64,000 bases of DNA from Dugong dugon (taxonomy: Eukaryota; Chordata; Mammalia; Sirenia; Dugongidae): contig CM057481.1 of assembly GCA_030035585.1 (NCBI GenBank), positions 60,769,128-60,833,127 of the forward strand, read 5' to 3'. The position numbers were made by a program, and so were the translations under genes. Shown here in pieces: positions 26,057 to 36,877 of the stretch. Each line of letters opens with the position of its first letter. The stretch's first letter is position 1. The notes beneath the pieces are model-generated. The model worked only from the letters and a program-made list of their open reading frames with translations, was not told where the DNA came from and made no database searches.

Positions 26057-29000
26057 ATGACAGCAATAAACTCACATCTATCAATAATTATACTGAATGT
26101 AAATGGCCTCAGTGCACCCATAAAGAGATGAAGAGTGACAGAATGGATAAAAGGACAGGATCCATTGATATGCTGTCTACAAGAGACACACCTTAGAAAC
26201 AAAGATGTGAATTTATTCAAAATCAAAGGTTGGAAAAAAATATATCAAACAAACAACTACCAAAAAAGAGCAGGAGTGGCAGTACCAATCTCAGATAAAA
26301 TAGACTTTAAAACAAAATCCACCATAAAAGACAAAGAAGGACACTATAAGGGGATGATCGATGAAGACATAACCATAATAAACATCTATGCACCCAATGA
26401 CAGGGCCCCAAAATACATAAAACAAACTCTAACAATACTGAAAAGAGAAATTAACAGTTCCACAATAATAGTAGGAGACTTAAACACACCACTCTCAGTA
26501 ATGGACAGAACATCTAAAAAGAAACTTAGCAAAGATACAGAAGACCTAAAGGGCACAATCAGCCAAATTGACCTCATAGACATATATAGAACACTCCAAC
26601 CAACAGCTGCAAAGTACACATTCTTTTCCAATGCACATGGAATGTTCTCCAGAATAGACCACATCTTAGGCTACAGAGCAATCCTCAGCAAGATCGAAAA
26701 CATTGAGATAATACAAAGTGTCTTCTCTGACCACAATGCCATCAAGGTAGAAATTAACAGAAAGAGCAAGGAAAAAAAATCAGTTACCTGGAAACTGAAC
26801 AACACTCTGCTTACACATCACTGGGTAATAGAAGAAATCAGAGATGGAATCAAAAAATTCCTAGAATCAAATGAGAATGAAAACACATCATACCAAAACC
26901 TTTGGGACACAGCAAAGGCAGTCCTCAGAGGACAATTTATAGCTATAGATGCACACATCAAAAAAGAAGGGGCAAAATCAAAACATTAGCTACACAACTC
27001 AAACAAACAGAAAGAGAACAGCAAAAAAAGCCCACAGCCACCAGAAGAAAGGAAATAATTAAGATCAGAGCAGAAATAAATGAAATAGAGAATAGAAAAA
27101 CAATAGAAAGAATCAACAAAACTGAAAGTTGGTTCTTTGAAAGAATCAACAAAATCGACAAATCACTGGCCAGACTGACAAAAAGAAAAACAGAAGAAGA
27201 TGTAAAAAACCCAAATGAGAAATGAAATGGGGGACATTACAGCAGACCCAACTGAAATAAAAAGGATTATAACATAATATTATGAAAAACTATACTCCAA
27301 CAAATTTGAAAACCTAGAGGAAATGGATAAATTTCTAGAAACACACTACCTACCCAAACTACAACAAAGTGATGTTGAAAATCTGAACACACCCATAACA
27401 ACAGAAGAGATCGAAAAGGTAATAAAAAAAACTCCCAACAAAAAAAAAAAGCCCTGGCCCAGATGGCTTCACTGGAGAATTCTACAAAACATTTACAGAA
27501 CAGCTTGTACCAGTACTACTCAAGCTATTTCAGAGCATAGAAGAGGAAGCAACACTTCCGAATTCATTCTATGAAGCCAGCATAACGCTGATACCAAAAC
27601 CAGGCAAAGATGCCACAAAAAAAGAAAATTACAGACCAATATCTCCCATGAATATAGATGAAAAAATTCTCAACAAAATTCTAGCCAATAGAATTCAGCA
27701 TTATATAAAAAAAAATAATACACCACAGCTAAGTAGGATTCATACCAGGTATGCAAGGATGGTTCAACATCAGAAAATCAATCAGTGTAATCCACCACAT
27801 AAATAAAAGGAAAGAAAAGAATCACATGATCATCTCAATTGACGCAGAAAAGGCATTCAACGAAGTCCAACACCCATTCCTGATAAAAACTCTCAATAAA
27901 ATAGGTATAGAAGGGAAATTTCTCAACATAATAAAGGCATCTATGCAAAACCAACGGCCAACATCATTCTTAATGGAGAGAGGCTGAAAACATTCTCCCT
28001 GAGAACAGGAACAAGACAAGGATGCCCTTTATCACCACTCCTATTTTAACATTGTGCTGGAAGTTCTAGCTAGAGCAATAAGGCAAGAAAAAGAAATAAA
28101 GGGCATCCAGATTGGTAATGAAGAAGTTAAACTGTCCCTGTTTGCAGATTATATGATACTATACGTAGAAAACCCTAAAGACTCCATGAGAAATCTACTG
28201 GAACTAATAGAAAGATTCAGCAGAGTAGCAGGATACAAGATAAACGTTCAAAAATCAGTTGGATTTCTACACACGAATAAGAATGATGAAAATGAAATCA
28301 GGAAAACAATACCATTTATAATAGCCCCTTAAAAGATAAAATACTTAGGAATAAATCTGACCAGGGATGTAAAAGACCTATACAAAGAAAACTACAAAAC
28401 ACTACTGCATGAAACCCAAAGGGATCTACATAAAATGGAAAAACATACCATGCTCATGGATAGGCAGACTCAACATTGTGAAAATGACAATTCTACCCAA
28501 AGCAATTTCACAAATACAATGCAATCCTGATCCAAATACCAACAACATTCTTCAAAGAGATGGAAAAACTGATTATTAACTCGACAGGGAAGAAGCTCTG
28601 AATAAGTAAAGCACTACTGAAGAAGAAGAATAAAGTTGGAGGACTCACACTACCTGACTTCAGAACCTACTATACAGCTATGGTAGTCAAAACAGCCTGG
28701 TACTGGTACAAAGACAGCTACGTTGACCAGTGGAACAGAATTGAGAACCCAGATGTAAATCCATCCACCTATGGTCACCTGATCTTCAACAAGGGCCCAA
28801 AGTCCATCAAATAGGATAAGGACAGTCTTTTTAACAAATGGTGCTGGCAAAACTGGATATCCATTTGCAAAAAAATGAAACAGGACCCATACATCATGCC
28901 ATATACAAAAACTAATTCAAAATGGATCAAAGACCTAAATATAAAGCCTAAAACTATAAAGTTCATAGAAGAAAAAATAGGACCAATGCTACAGGCCCTA

Positions 29001-29894
29001 ATACATAGCATTAACAGGATAAAAACCATAACCATCAACGCACAAACCCCAACAGATAAGCTAGATAACTGGGATCTTCTAAAAATCAAACACCTATGCT
29101 CTTCAAAAGACTTCACCAAAAGAGTCAAAAGAGAACCCACAGACTGGGAAAAAAGTTTTGGACAGTACAAGTCAGACAGAGGTCTAAGCTGCATAATCTA
29201 CAAGAAAATCCAACACCTCTACAACAAAAAGACAAATAATCCTATTAAAAAATTGGCAAAGGAAATGAACAGACACTTCACCAAAGAAGACATTCAAATG
29301 GCCAACAGACACATGAGGAAATGTTCGCGATCACTAGCCATTAGAGAAATACAAATTAAAACCACAATGAGATGCCGTCTCACCCCAGCATTACCGGCAC
29401 AAATCAAAAACACTGGAAATAACAAATGTTGGAGGGGCTGCAGGGAGATTGGAACTGTTATGCACTGCTGGTGGGAATGCAGAATGATACAACCATTTTG
29501 GAAAATGATATGGCGCTTCCTCAGAAAGCTAGAAATAGACATACCATTCGATCCAGCAATCCCTCTCCTAGGAATATATCCTAGAGAAATAAGAGTCGTC
29601 ACTTGAATAGACATATGCACACCTATGTTCATGGCAGCATTGTTCACAATAGCAAAACGATGGAAGCAACCTAGATGCCCATCAGCAGATGAACGGATAA
29701 ACAAACTATGGTACCTACACAAAATGGAGTACTATGCAACGAGAAGGAACAACAATCAACCTGTGAAGCATCTCATAACATGGATGAAACTGGAGGATAT
29801 TATGCTGAGTGAAATAAGTCAATCACAAAAGGACAAATATTGTATGAGACCTCTATTGAAAAAACCCATGAAAAAGTTCACACACAAAATGTAA
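26057..29894 (+). pseudogene. LINE-1 ORF2 remnant (L1-C) with altered catalytic box
   Basis: Starts at ATG 26,057 (MTAINSHLSIIILNVNGLS). The endonuclease spans about 26,057-26,760 with GDLNTPLS and SDHNA visible; a frame change after 26,960 and another in the A-rich run at 27,423-27,450 break it. The RT palm box reads FADY rather than FADD (about 28,141-28,152, GAT to TAT at the second Asp), which alone would abolish catalysis. Stops follow at 28,330-28,332. The C-terminal part is open from 28,875 to 29,606 and includes [18 protein letters not shown]; the family stop is TAA at 29,892-29,894. Confidence 0.9.
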
Positions 29895-31048
29895 CTATCT
29901 TTGTTGGTTACCAGGGATGGGAGGCGTGGGGGTGGGGGCAATACTAAATAGGCAATAGATAAGTGGTATCTTGGATGAAGGGTGAGACAGTACACAATAC
30001 AGGGGAAACTAGCACAACTTGTACAAGGAAAGGTCATGGAAGCCCCATAGACACATCCAAACTCCCTGAGGGACGGAATTGCTGGGTGGAGGGCTGTGGG
30101 GACCATGGTCTCGGGGAACATCTAGCTCAACTGGCATAACACAGTTTATGAAGACAATGTTCTACATTCTACCTTAGTGAGTAGTGTCTGGGGTCTTAAA
30201 AGCCTGTGAGCAGCCATCTAAGATACTCCACTGGTCTCATCCCTTCAGGAGCAAGGGAGAATGAAGACAACAGGATACAAGGAAAAGATTAGTCTGAAGG
30301 ACTAATGGTCCACAGCTACCAAGGCCTCCACCGGACTGAGTCCTGTACAGCTAGATGGTGCCCGGCTACCACCACTGACTGCTCTCACCAGCATCACAAC
30401 AGAGGGTTCTGGACAGAGCTGGAGAAGGATGTAGAACATAATTCTAACTCACAAAAAGAAGACCAGATTTACTGGCCTAAAGGAGACTGGAGAAACCCCA
30501 AGAGTATGGCCCCCAGACACCCGTTTAGCTCAGTGGTGAAGTTATCTCCAAGGTTCACCGTTCAGCCTGGGAGTAGACAGCCACTTAAAACCAAATGAGA
30601 CTAACGAGGTACAGGAGTCCAGTGACAAGGGCCAGAAGGCAGAAGGGGACAAGGAAGCTGGTGATAAGGAACGCAAGGTTGTGTAAGGATATTGTTGATG
30701 TGTTGTGAGATTGTTAAACATTGTCATAGGGCAACATGTGTACTAACTTAAATGAGAAACTATTTTGTTCTGTAAGCCTTCATCTTAAGTGAGAATAACA
30801 GCACAATTGGAAGATCGTAATCGATGTCACTGAATTGTGCATGTAGAAATTTTTGAAATGGTGTATCTTTGGCTATGTATATTTTCACCAAAAAAAAAAA
30901 AAAAAAGGTCAAGAAGAGTGTTGACATGTCGTGGGGTTGTTAACCAATGTTATAAAACAATATGCACACTGACTGTGTAATGAGAAATTATTTGTTCTGT
31001 AAAGCTTCTCTTAAAGTAAAATAAAAAAAAAATTTTTAAATAAAAAAT
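29895..31048 (+). repeat. L1-C 3' UTR with two tail modules
   Basis: Two homologous tail modules: 30,690-30,790 and 30,930-31,030, separated by an internal A-run at 30,889-30,906. Both contain 'ttgtta', 'atgt-ata-aacaa', 'aatgagaaa' and 'tttgttctgtaa'. The terminal A-rich tail abuts the 13-bp duplication at 31,049. Confidence 0.82.
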
Positions 31049-31061
31049 AAAGCTTGCAAGC
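31049..31061. repeat. Target-site duplication of L1-C, right copy
   Basis: AAAGCTTGCAAGC, perfect match to 22,967-22,979. Confidence 0.95.
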
Positions 31062-31655
31062 GACCATCTAAGATGCATCAATTGGTCCCAACCATCTGGA
31101 GTAAAGGAGAATGAAGATCACCAAAGACACAAGGAAAGTCAGCCCAACAGACTGAAAGGGCTTCATAAACTAGAGACTTCATAAGCCTGAGACCAGAAGA
31201 ACTAGATGGTGCCTGGCTACCACCAATGACTGCCCTGACAGGGAACACAACAGAGTCCTGAACGGAGCAGGAGAAAGGTAGGTTGCAGAACTCAAATTCT
31301 AGAAAGAATACCAGACTTAATGGTCTGACTGAGACTGCAGGAACCCCAGAAAGTATGGCCCCTGGATTGTCTATCAGCCTAGGACTAAATTTCTGAGGCC
31401 AACTCTTCAGATAGGGGTTGGACTCAACTGTGGGATGCAAAGTGATACTTGTGAGGAGTATGCCTCTTAGCTCAAGTAGATACAAGAGACTAAATGGGCA
31501 GCTTCTGTCTGGAGGTGAGATGGGAAGTCAGAGAGGGTTAGGAGCTGGTTGAATGGACATAGGGAATCAGGGGTGGAAAGGAGTGTGCTGTCACAGTATG
31601 GGGAGAGCAATTAGAGTCACATAACAATAACAATGTATGTATAAATTTTTATATG
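31062..31655 (+). mobile_element. L1-B 3' UTR, continuation
   Basis: Resumes the L1-B 3' UTR after the L1-C insertion: 'gaccatctaagatgcatcaa', 'tggtgcctggctaccaccaa' parallel the UTR of L1-A at 9,083-9,245. The 3' boundary is uncertain because no A-tail or clear duplication is visible; the end is placed before 'gggaagaaaagtatc'. Confidence 0.7.
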
Positions 31656-31689
31656 GGAAGAAAAGTATCTTTAAAGTTGAGTTAGAAGG

Positions 31690-33960
31690 ATACCACAAAA
31701 GGCAGGAGGGAGTCAGTTAGTACCCCCCACCCCACACACACCATTTGGTGGTGGACCCAAAGGGAGGCAGCTGGGGCTATCAGTCTAGTGTGCCTCAGTA
31801 GCAGGTTCTCTGGAAGAAGCTGTGTGTGGTGCCCCTCTGTGGCCTGCACAGTCCACCCCTTGCCCCACACAGATCCACTTTTCCATGCCTGCTCAGGGAG
31901 CAGCTCTTCTCTGGTGCCCATGGGCTTTCATTCTGAGGGGAAACTTAGGAGAGGATGGGCTTAACTATGAGCCCCCAATACTGCAGTTGGTCTTGGTTCT
32001 CCCCCCTACAGTATGCACTCTAAATCTTCCACACTCGCAGCTATCACCTTAGCAGGTCTGGGTGGTTTGCCTGGTGGTGTGACCCAGAACTTTCTCCTGA
32101 GGGGTGTGAACCCTTGATAATCAGACCTTCTCAGGCCAGGGCTGTGTGTGTGTCCACTCACAGTTACAATGGGTGTATGTAGAGCCCAAGTGTACCTCTG
32201 GGATCCACACGTTCTTCCTTGACCCCACAGTATAAAAGCAGTCCACCTCCTGCTGATGGTCAAGGTCAACTAATCTGCCAAGGGGATGACCCCTCTTCTC
32301 ACTCACTAGTCCCTGAACACAGGGAGTCCAAAGTGTCCAGGTGGAACTGTACCGTGTAGTTCATTGGGCAAAAGCATGCTCCCTTTTGGGACCAGGATCT
32401 CTAGCTCTGCAGAGTTCAGAGCTGCAAAGGCAGGAAGCAAAGATTCTCCCAGTGGGTCATAAGGGACGAAGGCACATGGGGCCACTCCTGCTTCCATCCC
32501 TTGGTTCCTGGATCCATGTATCCTCCCTCTGGGAGCACAGTTCCATCTAGAGGTCTCTGATTTATGCCTATGCTGCATCTGAGGGATGCCCCTCTCATCC
32601 TTGCTCAGTCTTGCCCCAGAGCTGGCACTTCCACTATACCTTCACTTGGCCATTCCAGCTCTCTATGCAGCTGTGTCTAGACCGTGTGATATGTGATAAG
32701 GCCAGAGGATCCCATAGTCATGGTTCTACTCCTGCACCTTCTTTGCTGTAAAGTGGGTCCTCTTGGATGGTGTGTTGTGTGGGCTTCCATGCCTGTGCAT
32801 TAGGCATTTATAAGCTCCCAGAAGGTAGTACTTGCTGAGGCTCTGTGGGCAGGAAAGGCAAACCCATACCTGGAATAAGAATCTATCCTTGTGAGGATGA
32901 ATCGCTGGCTTTTCCAAGATGTAAGGGGCTTCATGTAGCCAACTTACTACTCAGAGATGGTTGGTCTTCTTAAGAGGAGTAGTGCCATATTAGGGAATCA
33001 GCATTAGTCTCAGTTGCTGATGGGTTGGAAATTCAGAGGTGGCAGAAGCCAGATCATCCATGCTGCTGGACCCATACCTCCATCTCTGCCACATGGCCGC
33101 CCCATTCATGTGCCATCATGCCAGGTCCAGGGTGGCTAATGAAGACGGCAGGCCACCATCAACTGCCTGGGTCAATCTGTACTCTTGATTGTTCAGTGTC
33201 TCTTCCATGGTGGGTGGATGCTTTCCAATGGGCATTCATGTGTGATACAAAAATCTTCACACTCTTGCACCTACTCCCAAATGTCCATCAACATGCCTCT
33301 ACCCAAATCCCCTTGCCTCTGACCTTCCAGTCCTTTTTCTTCCAGGTTTCTAACCACCTGGTCTACTGTCCTTCCACACAGAATGGATCACTGGGTGCAG
33401 TGCTCACAGTCCTGCCCATTGGGAAGATTTTCCCTCTCGCCTTTATTCAAGACCATCCCTGAGTATGACTGTACTATGGCTGATGAACATTTTCAATTTA
33501 CTCCCTCAGTATGACCCATCTTTCCACCAAGCTTAGGCTCTTTCTCTCCTCTGTAAGCTGGTCATGCAGGACCCTGCCCCCTCCATGGGACATAGATACG
33601 ATCTGGGGGAAGGGTGTTGAGGAAACCATAGTGGGTGGTCTGGAGGTCTGGGACATCTGCTCAGGCAGCTTCCTCTGATCTGCTCAGGCTCAGTTCCAGA
33701 GTTACCATCTCCATCTTTTGATGGACTGTTGCCAGGCCCATTCACCTCTATGACTCGATGGGTCCCACAGAACCCAGTCATGGTGGGCAGCTCCAAATGC
33801 ACAGTTGCTTGGTGCCCTAATGTCAGGCGATCCCTTAATCAAAGCCCAGGAACACATTAGAGGTTGTTTTGCAAAAGGAGCATAATGCTCTTCAGCAGTT
33901 GTCCTGGCCTTGCTCCAGACCCTCAGAGCTCCCCACGTCCTTTAATAGTTCTCAGTAGAA
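31690..33960 (-). mobile_element. ERV pol remnant (ERV-A), antisense
   Basis: Homologous along its length to the antisense ERV at 59,640-62,420, in the same order: 32,036-32,110 with 59,640-59,700; 32,380-32,550 with 59,990-60,160; 33,025-33,460 with 61,450-61,960; 33,770-33,940 with 62,230-62,410. This covers the region downstream of reverse transcriptase (RNase H end and integrase side). It is riddled with stops in all frames and lacks the RT catalytic region. No LTR was identified beside it. The nature of 31,690-32,030 is less certain. Confidence 0.7.
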
Positions 33961-34320
33961 AAAATCAAATTCCAGATCTTGTTTCATGAAAATGATGCAC
34001 AAAAGGGGACATGAAGACCCATTACAAATGTAAATCACAATTTGCATTCAGTGTTTCAACAACCACATTGAGTATCAATAAGCTTTGATTTTAATTAAGC
34101 CCGAAAGTAGCTCATTTCAAATCAAAGCCAGAGAATTACCACATTTTCAAGACACACCATGTAATGTAGGAGAATGGCTTTATACGGAGCTGCTGGGGAG
34201 TGTGCTTGGTGTGCCTAAGAAACCAGCTGTGCTGTCTGGCATGCATACTGTCTGCACACTGCCTTAGGAGGACTTGTTCTGACCTGTGATATGTCAGCTG
34301 AACGTGTGTAATAATAATCC
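33961..34320. other. Unassigned sequence
   Basis: AT-leaning; nothing recognised. Confidence 0.4.
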
Positions 34321-34324
34321 TCGT

Positions 34325-34480
34325 CACAGAGTCACAGAGCATCAGAGTCGGAAGGAACCTATGAAGCCACCTGGTCTATTCACCCCCTTTTTAATGAGGA
34401 AGACACTAAGTCCAGAGATGGAGAGTGACTCGTTTAAGGGTACAGAGACAGAGGGGTAACTCTGAGCTCTCTGCTGTTGC
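34325..34480 (+). mobile_element. Probable ancient SINE (MIR-like)
   Basis: The layout 'agcatcagagtcggaagg', 'acctggtctattcaccccct', 'taatgaggaagacacta' and 'ttaagggtacagagacagag' resembles old mammalian SINE core sequence. Family not settled. Confidence 0.4.
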
Positions 34481-34635
34481 CACTGTGGTGTACTGCTAAA
34501 TGTATATACCCATCATGTCTCTATCTCCGTCAACCAGGTTCTGGATTCCAGGCACCCCCAACCCCCCAGCACTAATTGCTACATCTTAATCTCAGCTTCC
34601 TCTTCTGCAATATAAGCATCTGCTCCACAGTTATT

Positions 34636-34962
34636 TATTTTATTTTTATTTTACTTTAGATGAAGGTTTACAGAACAAACTAGCTTCTCATTAAAGTTAG
34701 TAAATATTGTTTTATGACACTGATTAACAACCCCATGATATGTCAGCACTCTCCCTTCTCGACCTTGGGTTCCCTATTACCAGCTTTCCTCTCTCCTCCT
34801 GTCTTCTAGTCCTTGCCCCTGGGCTGGTGTGTCCCTTTAGTCTCATTTTGTCCTATGGGTCTGTCTAATCTTTGGCTAAAAGATGAACCTCCAGAGTGAC
34901 TTCATTACTCAGCTAAAGGGGTGTCCGTGGGCCATATTCTTGGGGTTTCTCCAGTCTCTCCA
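34636..34962 (-). mobile_element. 5'-truncated LINE-1 (327 bp), antisense
   Basis: Poly-T start with 'actttagatgaaggtttaca' and 'attaacaaccccatgatatg' is the complement of the L1 tail module. Flanked by a 10-bp duplication CACAGTTATT (34,626-34,635 and 34,963-34,972). Confidence 0.85.
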
Positions 34963-34972
34963 CACAGTTATT

Positions 34973-35743
34973 CAGTCTGAGACTTGAATGAGGAAGGATA
35001 TGCAATAGCAGCTTATAAAACAAAGCACTGTACAAGTGAGAAGTGTTTTTATTATGACTGTTGCTTCCCACAAATCAGAGAAGCCTGTGGGTCCAAGGAT
35101 GCAAGTCCCTTCCTGGGGGTGCCACACTTTGATTTGTTGCCTAGGCTGAGATGGACATTTCAGAGATGCAGAGGGCAGGAGAGAAGGCTCTAGCCCTCAG
35201 GCATCTGCAGCTGGTGATGACAGAGTCTGCAACCAAAGTAACAGCTCCAGTCATAGGATTCCAGGTCGGGGTCCTCTTCCTCTTAAGTCCTGGCTCCTCT
35301 GTGTACATTATCTGTGGCTTCCTCATGCAGGAAAGGGGTCTCTGGGGCTCCTTGCAGAGGGACGCCCCAGCTTCAGCCCTGCAGAGGCTGAGTGCTCACC
35401 AGTTTGTTTAGAGGGCACCTAAACACTGGTCTCAGGGTACTTTTGCCTCTCAGTGCCCCTTTCCCAGTATGGTGCTCCTGACTAGCCAGGAACTGGGCGA
35501 GGAAGACACTCCCACCCAGCTCCATTGGAGCATTAGTGAGCTTTAGAGTGGGAGGGGAGAAGGAAAAGATCCAGGCTCTCAGGGCTGATACCAGTGACCA
35601 CCTCCCAGCACAGGGGAAGCTGTGTCCTAAACAGCTCCTAAAGTGAGTCATGTTCTGAAACATATAGGGAAAAGCATAATTCATCCAGATGAAGATGCAT
35701 CTGCAAATTAGAAGTGCTGTCTTCAACCATTCAAACTGTGGTA
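34973..35743. other. Unassigned sequence
   Basis: No repeat recognised. Overlapping open frames on both strands (35,151-35,411 plus; 35,373-35,750 minus) show no domain. Confidence 0.4.
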
Positions 35744-35964
35744 TTGGCAAAAAATATTGACTATACCATGGACAGCCAAAAGAATGAACAAACCAGTCTC
35801 AGCTTGCTTAGTGTGGACACATCATCAGAAAAGACCAATTTCTAGAAAAGGACATCATGTTGGTAAATGAGATGGATTGACACAATAGCAGCAACAACGA
35901 CCTCAAACATACCAGTGATCATGAAGATGGCAAAGAACCAGGCAATGTTTCATTCTGTTATATA
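35744..35964 (+). mobile_element. RTE-clade LINE 3' fragment, split by a DNA transposon
   Basis: Starts near 'actataccatggacagccaa' and runs through 'gaatgaacaaaccagtctc', 'agaaaaggacatcatgttgg' and 'gagatggattgacacaatag' to 'cattctgttatata'. It resumes at 36,606 with 'taagatcaccatgagtaag' and ends 'gacagcagctaacagcagca' near 36,650. Confidence 0.82.
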
Positions 35965-36597
35965 CAGTGATGTCACTAGGGTTGGTGTCATCCAGTGCAA
36001 TAACTCATGGTGTCACGCCCTACCCCATGAACCTCCTCCTATACGAGATCATACAGTATCCTTAGTAATGTTTTCTGTACTAATGTTACCCATAAATCGT
36101 AATTCCCGTATATCACTCCTTCTTTTCCTTTAATTACTACTTCATTCTCAAAAAAGTTATTGATACAGGTTCACAAATACTAATTACCACAATATTGTAG
36201 CTAAAACACCAGAAAATTTGACAAAATCATCGACTATGAAAACTCCAGCAGCAACAAAAACAACAGCGCATGCTTGTAGTGTGTGCAGATGAAACCACAT
36301 GATTTGAAGCTTCGTTGTAATTGGGTAATAATGACAGTTCTGATGGGAGCGCATTAGAAGGTTCAAAAAGTAAATTAGCATAGAGTTTTATCCTTGTATT
36401 GATACATGTAAGCTGGGCTTACGAAAAATGTTTTTGTTGTTATAATTCACTATAGGAATATTTTTATAAAAAACAATAAATTTCTACTGAAACACTGCAA
36501 AAATTCTGTAGACAGTCATTTTGCTGTCACCTCCTCTGACAGTGTCACCCGGTGTGATCCCCACCCCCCATGTCCCCCTAGTGACATCACTGGTTAA
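35965..36597. mobile_element. hAT-like non-autonomous DNA transposon
   Basis: Inverted ends: left CAGTGATGTCACTAGGG (35,965-35,981) and right the exact complement ending at 36,592 (CCCTAGTGACATCACTG), followed by GTTAA. Flanked by an 8-bp duplication GTTATATA (35,957-35,964 and 36,598-36,605). 8-bp duplications and CAG-G ends are typical of the hAT superfamily. No transposase ORF; interior is AT-rich. The 5-bp GTTAA beyond the right inverted repeat is unexplained. Confidence 0.82.
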
Positions 36598-36605
36598 GTT
36601 ATATA

Positions 36606-36650
36606 TAAGATCACCATGAGTAAGAGCCAGCTTGACAGCAGCTAACAGCA
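36606..36650 (+). mobile_element. RTE-clade LINE 3' fragment, right part
   Basis: Completes the fragment begun at 35,744; ends in the RTE-type 'ctaacagcagcaaca' tail. Confidence 0.78.
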
Positions 36651-36877
36651 GCAACATACTCACTTACCTGAGAAAGTCCAGAGGCCAGCAGGGACGGCCA
36701 TCTGTGTAACTTGAGGCTCTGGGACAGTCTCCCTAGTATCTCTGTTGGATCATGTCTTCTCATCCTCATTTTAATGGTGCTGTTATATATCTGCCTTTTA
36801 CTGTAGATGATATCAGATATCTTTTCTAAGAAGAAGAGGCATAAATCATGCATTTTATTTATACCCTTCCAGTAAAG
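36651..36877. other. Unassigned sequence between RTE copies
   Basis: No family recognised; the RTE similarity begins abruptly at 36,878. Confidence 0.4.

Larger units (their letters stand above)
22980..31048 (+). mobile_element. Full-length LINE-1 (L1-C) nested in L1-B
   Basis: About 8.07 kb: 5' UTR 22,980-24,578, ORF1 remnant 24,579-25,614, A-rich spacer, ORF2 remnant 26,057-29,894, 3' UTR 29,895-31,048. The start 'agggacttccagcaacatgg' aligns with that of L1-A and carries a mutated CAACATGGCG box. The flanking 13-bp duplication is perfect. Same subfamily as L1-A but with only one 5' UTR unit and two instead of three 3' tail modules. No ORF is intact. Confidence 0.95.
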
